Part shown: positions 60,313 to 64,000 of the stretch, piece after piece
How the letters are laid out: each line of letters begins with the position of its first letter
Numbering within the stretch: the first letter of the stretch is position 1
Source of the DNA: Daldinia sp. FL1419
Taxonomy: Eukaryota > Ascomycota > Sordariomycetes > Xylariales > Hypoxylaceae
DNA length: 64,000 nucleotides
Assembly (NCBI GenBank): GCA_025201765.1
Contig: MU623347.1
Location: forward strand, 434,001 to 498,000
Reading direction: 5' to 3'
The notes under the pieces: generated by a model
The model's input: only the letters and a program-made list of their open reading frames with translations
Database searches by the model: none
What the model was told of the DNA's origin: nothing
Program-made: the position numbers and the translations under genes

Positions 60313-60629
60313 TGTATACCGACATACTTATATACCTCTTCGTACATGTAATAGGGCCGGACGAATACTAAACTTGATGCCCACCAGTGATAGACACGCC
60401 TTCGAACAGCGGGGACGCCTTGCTGCGGCATCCACATCGACCGCTTAGACGATAGGTGTACTTCAGCGTCCCAGTGAGTGCTAAGTGCTCAGAACGACAC
60501 GTTGTCCATGCAATTAGCCATATCTGATTCTCGAAACTCAGCTAGCCCGCAGAGCCAGACAGGATTTTGTTTGGCTCCCCACGCAGTGTGGCATCCAACC
60601 CGTAGCTAGAAGGCCAAGGATTGGGCGTA

Positions 60630-60660
60630 GGGGAAGGGGGGGAGGGGGGAGGGAGGGGGG
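60630..60660. repeat. G-rich tract with G-quadruplex potential
   Basis: Five runs of three to seven G separated by one or two A on the + strand. Confidence 0.85.
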
Positions 60661-63010
60661 TTCTGGATGGTACTGTGACGACCGGAGAAGTACCTTACGT
60701 AGAGGGAGGCAGGAGGCAGGAGGTAGGAGGTAGGAGGAGGGCGCGAGAGGGCCGGATGGAAAAGAGCCATGGAAATCCTAATAGAGAGATGGGAAACCCT
60801 ATGGACAAGGAGCGAAGACCGGGCCTCGCCCCTTGTAGCTGGAATTTTCCTGCCCGTCGGGGCAATTCCGCTAGCAATACGCCCCCCAACCCCTTGATCT
60901 TAGCTTAATTGATCGAGTCATACCTACTCATGTATTCGTACACATAAATTGCACCTGGCCTTGTATAGTAGCCGGCCTAATCTGGCTTGTTCCAGCTTGA
61001 TGGATAGCCCTGGTCTCTCGAGTGCCACCATCTGCTAAGTAAATATGACAGAATATCATGTAGATCTTCTCAAGATGCCCTCTTCACTGTGTAACCGTGT
61101 TGACGTCTTTTAATCTGCCACCTAGTGAACGGGGCCTCGGACTCGCACATAAGGGACCAAACATACGGACTTATTTCTTACTGGATAATATACTGGTTGA
61201 AAGGGTTTATCAGCAGTGGGTGAGGCTGTCAAGGAGTCAGGACAATGATGGTCCCCAGTTTTCAATACGTGGTACTCTCTCATCTGGTAGATCTCTCGGC
61301 CTACCTTCTCTCTGGGTGTCGAAGATTAGATGACTGGTCTTCAGCCGGAGGCGGGAGTAGCCGTTTAAAGTCGCATCCCTTTTGCACCGCACTCGACCAG
61401 TCGTAAGGCCGAATTCATATCCCATACGTACGGCGACATGAACTAATGACGTACGGGGGCGTAAGCCTTCAGGCACCAAATTAACTGAAAGGTATTCCAG
61501 CATGGACAAGGAGAGAGAGAGAGGCGGCAACCTCCTTCCTCCTTCCAGCTGATGTGGATATGGGAAGGGAGCAGGGGATGAAGATGTCAATACATAACTA
61601 ACCTAGTAGAATTTCGAGAAGTTAAGAAAAGCCACTTGTGACATTGTGTACTGTGTAGGATCGGCCCCCCTCTCCCCTGGAGATCGATGTACTCCAACGG
61701 GCAGGGATTACCAGATCTGACTAGAAACTAATTTAATCAGAGTTGTTATCCTTTTTAGTTTACCTGACGCGCAAGGATGACGATATTAAAATTGAAAAGA
61801 TTATTATTTCTGCCCCTAGTTGACAGTTACACAATTCACCACCCTACCGCACCGAAATACTATTGGTACTCCTTGGTTTAGTTGGCAACACGAAAACCGT
61901 CATGCTGTCCGAGGCGCACACTTGCCCAGACTAGGTCCTTAAGGTGCTCCTATCGACGGGGCACTTATGCATACCTAGATATGACGATACAATAAAATAA
62001 CAATATAATAAAATATATAATAATGTAAGCGTAGATGGCAGTCGAGTACAAGTGGAACCATTTATATACCTACCTAGGTATTATTCTATTTTCTAATCTT
62101 TAGGTCTCGTGCTAGTTAGTGAATTAATGGATATGATACGATCTAAACTCGCATCGTGGACTCGTAGCAGCGCATGTAAGCTTCGTTTCGAATTAAATCG
62201 GTTGGCCATAATATTTTGTCGTATTTGCTAACGAGATCGCAAGAGATTCAACGTCACCGCAAGAGGAAATACGCATGAGCGAATGTACGCCAAACTTCTC
62301 TGGACGGTTTTGCTTTCCATAGGGTAGAAGAGTCAGGTTGTACTACGTTTCCCAGGGGGGATATAATGACGAGAAAGGAAAAACTATCGAAGCAGAACAA
62401 TTCTATCGTGATAATCGCCCGTGTGTGCGACGTGACTTAATTGCCGGGTTCCTCATAAACGTCGTCTGTTCCAGAGTCGGGAGTTGAGTTAGTATATGTC
62501 TTATAGCCTGTGCCGAGACCACCTTTCTGCCTCGTTCGGCTTCGTTGATCGCTTGCTATCAACCGTTTAACGATGCGTACGACGGGTCATTATTCCTTAG
62601 GATTCCTTAGGTAGTCAACGATCAGGCTGTGAGCGTGACCTACTGTTCGGAGAACCGGCAGCGCGTGACTGATTCCCCTAATGTGATATTTGGACTTGAA
62701 TGCCATTCATTCCGCAGCACTGGTTCAATGCAAGCCACGTGGGTCTTTCGCCTGGCGATCACTGGGAATCTCCGGAAACTCCTGATACCCCAGATTCGGT
62801 CCCGTTAGGAATGGCTACGGCCACAACAGCGTTCGCACTCGGGAACAAGCCACGATCCAGGCCTCAAAGGATGGAGCGCCGAATCTCTCGGGTTGATGCA
62901 GAAATCTCAGCTTGCTGCACTTCACAGGGGACGAGCGCAGTTGGTTGGGGGCTGCTGGTTGACAAGTGATCTCTCGAACGTTTCAAGTTATGGACGTAAC
63001 TCGACAAGGG

Positions 63011-63038
63011 ACAACACAGCACAACACAGCACAACACA
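63011..63038. repeat. Tandem decamer ACAACACAGC
   Basis: Two perfect copies and a partial third. Confidence 0.9.
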
Positions 63039-63512
63039 TTTCCTCGTCCAGGGTTGGCGTGATTCAAGGGATAAATCATATATCAGTTTCTTGGCAGGTT
63101 CTCAGAGAGCCTGACAGTAGCAGGGTTGCAGCCTTTATTGATTTCTCCACAAATCCGTTATTCGAGGATGAAATATTTCTAGTTAGTCTATAAGCAGTTT
63201 AAACAAGCGAAGCTAAATCTCTTAGTTATACATGAGACTTACTGCTTACAATTACTAGCTATGTAGACGAAAAGCCGCCAAACGGCAAATAGAAGAGAAG
63301 ATAACCAGGTACGCAAGTTGTTCCCGCTTTTCAACGGGAACGATCCAGAGTAAGTTGGGAGCGGCTGTAACGAAGTATCCTGGTAAGCAAGCCTACGAAC
63401 CCTTGTCGAACCAGTTCCAGCTGGCTGGTACTATGTATGGAGATCAACCCCAGTCCAAGCAAATTTGATTGGCTTTTTTATCAATCTTACTATCGACTAG
63501 GGTTAAGAAGCC

Positions 63513-63592
63513 TTTTTTTTTTTTTTTTTTTTCCTTACCTGGCTACACATTTACACTCGCATTCACACTCACACTCACACTCACACATAAAT
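63513..63592. repeat. T-run followed by (CACACT)n
   Basis: A 20-nt T-run at 63513-63532, then after 30 bp about five CACACT units to 63592. Confidence 0.9.
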
Positions 63593-64000
63593 CAATATAA
63601 TAATATATTATACTCGTATATTAGGGAATGTGTTAATTATTACAAGGGGCAATTGGCGAGATCTAGAACCCTGAGAAAGGTAAAGAGACTTGTTACGGCA
63701 CCTCCGAGTAGCTAGTATACCTATATATGAGAGGAAAGGAAAGGAAAGAAATTGGGGTTAAATTGTAGGGAGGCTGTTCGGGTTTAAGTTTTAACAAGGG
63801 ACAGAAGGTTTTATCAGACCGCCATCCGGGCGGAACTTCCTACGGAGCATTCACCTACCGTTTCTCCGTGTGGCTCACCGCTAACTAGGTTAAGAGATTT
63901 TTTTGATTTTTTTCCTCTTCTCGTTGCGGCTCACCGTTAAGTCTATAGAGTACATTGTGTAAAGATCTGATTAGCGTGCTTTATTCCTGTGATTAGTACA

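Larger units (their letters stand above)
59154..60600. promoter_or_regulatory. Upstream region of the zinc-finger gene
   Basis: 1.4 kb with a G-run at 59940-59949, GCTAGTATG/CTAATATG repeats at 59836-59915 and CCTGGGTCA repeats at 60255-60312. No coding region was recognised. It probably contains the promoter and leader of the minus-strand gene. Confidence 0.5.
60601..64000. other. Terminal 3.4 kb without a recognisable gene
   Basis: Contains a G-rich tract (60630-60660), AGGAGGTAGG repeats (60700-60740), ACAACACAGC repeats (63011-63038), a T-run (63513-63532) and CACACT repeats. Open frames up to 117 codons overlap on both strands and match nothing. A 47-codon open minus-strand stretch at about 62436-62580 (ending GTDDVYEEPGN) is protein-like but has no start. 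A gene beyond 64000 may use part of this as its leader. Confidence 0.45.

Noticed and set aside
61237..61590. 117-codon minus frame overlapping a plus frame
   Set aside because: Both strands are open over the same bases, and neither has recognisable features.
62436..62580. Open minus-strand stretch ending GTDDVYEEPGN
   Set aside because: The ending looks protein-like, but there is no ATG and no convincing upstream exon.

Overview
The window looks like a gene-moderate stretch of a filamentous ascomycete (Pezizomycotina) nuclear chromosome. This is most likely a member of the Sordariomycetes, although the class is an inference. The evidence is short introns (mostly 44-97 bp) with GTANGT donors, CTRAY branch sites and YAG acceptors, tiny first coding exons, a five-intron actin gene, CT-rich leaders before ATGs, and fungal-type housekeeping proteins. 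I see no bacterial, viral or intact mobile-element gene, no CRISPR and no convincing tRNA or rRNA.

Layout: a Ulp2-like SUMO protease (+, 1.2-4.7 kb); signal peptidase subunit SPC3 (-, 5.3-6.1 kb); a 3.4 kb stretch without a recognisable gene; TOM40 (-, 9.6-10.8 kb) divergent from a 6-phosphofructo-2-kinase (+, 12.1-14.3 kb); a ubiquitin-specific protease (-, 15.8-18.6 kb) divergent from mitoribosomal uL5m/MRPL7 (+, 21.3-22.6 kb); Hsp70 exchange factor FES1 (-, 22.9-23.6 kb) divergent from actin (+, 26.2-27.7 kb); the mitochondrial RF-1-domain protein RSO55 (-, 28.3-29.0 kb) divergent from a small-subunit serine palmitoyltransferase-like protein (+, 29.9-30.5 kb); Elongator subunit ELP2 (-, 30.7-33.3 kb). 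Next comes a 13 kb gene-poor tract of simple repeats and broken reading frames. After it lie GSK-3 kinase (+, 46.4-47.9 kb), cap-binding protein CBP80 (+, 49.5-52.1 kb), a FLX1-type mitochondrial carrier (-, 52.5-53.5 kb) divergent from URM1 (+, 54.2-54.8 kb), and an AZF1-like C2H2 zinc-finger factor (-, 57.4-59.2 kb). The last 4.8 kb holds only repeats.

The genes are scattered housekeeping functions and do not form a cluster. Four concern mitochondria (TOM40, uL5m, RSO55, FLX1), two concern ubiquitin-like conjugation (Ulp2-like, USP), and two act in tRNA wobble-uridine modification (ELP2, URM1). All exon coordinates given were worked out by hand from splice consensus, reading-frame continuity and family conservation. 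All seventeen models give a continuous frame, but none is confirmed by transcripts.

No clearly new biological system was found. The most interesting observation is that the USP gene ends in an 8-nt coding exon which, once spliced, creates a C-terminal CIVQ prenylation (CAAX) motif. Others worth a look are a spliced upstream ORF before the SUMO protease, loss of the catalytic histidine in the bisphosphatase half of the PFK-2 protein, and the 13 kb gene-poor tract with fragments of apparently decayed coding sequence.
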